5,044 nucleotides of DNA from an uncultured Oscillospiraceae bacterium (lineage in GTDB: Bacteria > Bacillota > Clostridia > Oscillospirales > Acutalibacteraceae): assembly GCA_905200265.1 (NCBI GenBank), contig CAJKJS010000140.1:1-5044 (forward strand). Reading direction: 5' to 3'. Under the pieces are notes generated by a model, which was not told where the DNA came from, ran no database searches, and worked only from the letters and a program-made list of their open reading frames with translations. The position numbers and the translations under genes were made by a program. This document shows, in pieces, positions 4,912 through 5,044 of the stretch. How positions within the stretch are numbered: position 1 is the stretch's first letter; each line of letters starts with the position of its first letter.

Positions 4912-5036
4912 TATAGGCCCCCTTAAGTGAACAAGCGGCCCCCAGGTTCCGTAAGTACCTGCGTGCAAAGGCCGCGCAAAGCGCACCGGCATGCCGCCAG
5001 GTGCCTGCGTCCCTTAAGCGCCCACAAGCGCCTATA
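4912..5036. repeat. TATAGGC/GCCTATA inverted pair enclosing two CCCTTAAG copies
   Basis: TATAGGC (4912-4918) and GCCTATA (5030-5036) are exact reverse complements about 110 nt apart. CCCTTAAG occurs just inside the left end (4920-4927) and near the right end (5011-5018), each followed within a few bases by ACAAGCG. Between them are GCGC-AAA-GCGC (4974-4984) and CGGCATGCCG (4986-4995). With 7-bp ends the pairing could be chance. Confidence 0.4.
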
Positions 5037-5044
5037 TTTGGTAT

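Larger units (their letters stand above)
4664..5044. other. Repeat-rich intergenic region with no supported gene
   Basis: About 380 bases to the right edge hold no ORF with a credible ribosome binding site or recognisable product, and I see no tRNA, rRNA or known small RNA. The stretch is GC-rich and built from short diverged repeats: (C/A)ACAAGC at about 4712, 4800, 4854, 4930 and 5023, CCCTTAAG twice, AGGTGC three times, plus several small hairpins. It lies upstream of the GH13 gene and could include its promoter, but no convincing -35/-10 pair is visible. Confidence 0.6.

Noticed and set aside
4677..4926. Small ORFs on both strands in the repeat region (4677-4880 minus, 4708-4926 plus)
   Set aside because: No credible ribosome binding sites, unusual Cys- and Pro-rich composition and internal repeats that simply translate the DNA repeats.
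4686..5030. CRISPR array
   Set aside because: Repeats are short, diverged and irregularly spaced, with no constant repeat-spacer period and no cas genes.

Overview
The window is a stretch of bacterial chromosome in which every supported gene lies on the minus strand, so it reads from right to left. It holds a de novo purine biosynthesis operon, a cytoplasmic GH13 alpha-amylase-family gene upstream of it, and a repeat-rich intergenic stretch at the far right. Strong AGGAGG-type ribosome binding sites, moderately high GC, the purE-purM-purN order and an archaeal-type PurO suggest a Gram-positive anaerobe of the Clostridia, perhaps a gut Oscillospiraceae (Faecalibacterium/Subdoligranulum-like) lineage. 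That placement is inference from gene content, not from a marker gene.

Layout, in order of transcription. Positions 5044-4664 carry no convincing gene but many short diverged direct repeats and small hairpins. Positions 4610-3303 encode a 435-residue GH13 enzyme without a signal peptide. Positions 3302-2966 form the control region of the purine operon: a promoter-like pair (3210-3181), a 29-codon Gly-rich leader ORF with an excellent ribosome binding site (3149-3060), and, touching its stop codon, a 12-bp GC-rich hairpin followed by a T tract (3058-3020). Then come purE (2965-2468), purM (2431-1397), purN (1403-747), purO (760-44) and the first codons of another gene (from position 8 leftwards, off the window).

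The purine genes cover AIR formation (PurM), AIR carboxylation or N5-CAIR mutation (PurE), GAR formylation (PurN) and the final ring closure FAICAR to IMP (PurO). purM/purN and purN/purO overlap by 7 and 14 nt, and the other gaps are about 35 nt, so this is one transcription unit with probable translational coupling. A stand-alone IMP cyclohydrolase implies that the next gene, cut off here, is likely a stand-alone AICAR formyltransferase rather than a bifunctional PurH.

The most interesting part is the purE leader. The terminator lies between the promoter and purE with little room for a second promoter, and the segment that forms its 3' arm (GGTAAGGGGCGCG) has a near copy 70 nt upstream inside the leader ORF (GGTAAGGGCGCG). 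The 5' arm could therefore pair with either copy, the layout expected of a translation-dependent attenuator. Seven of the 29 leader residues are glycine, and glycine is a substrate of purine synthesis. The mechanism is inference; the sequence elements are visible.
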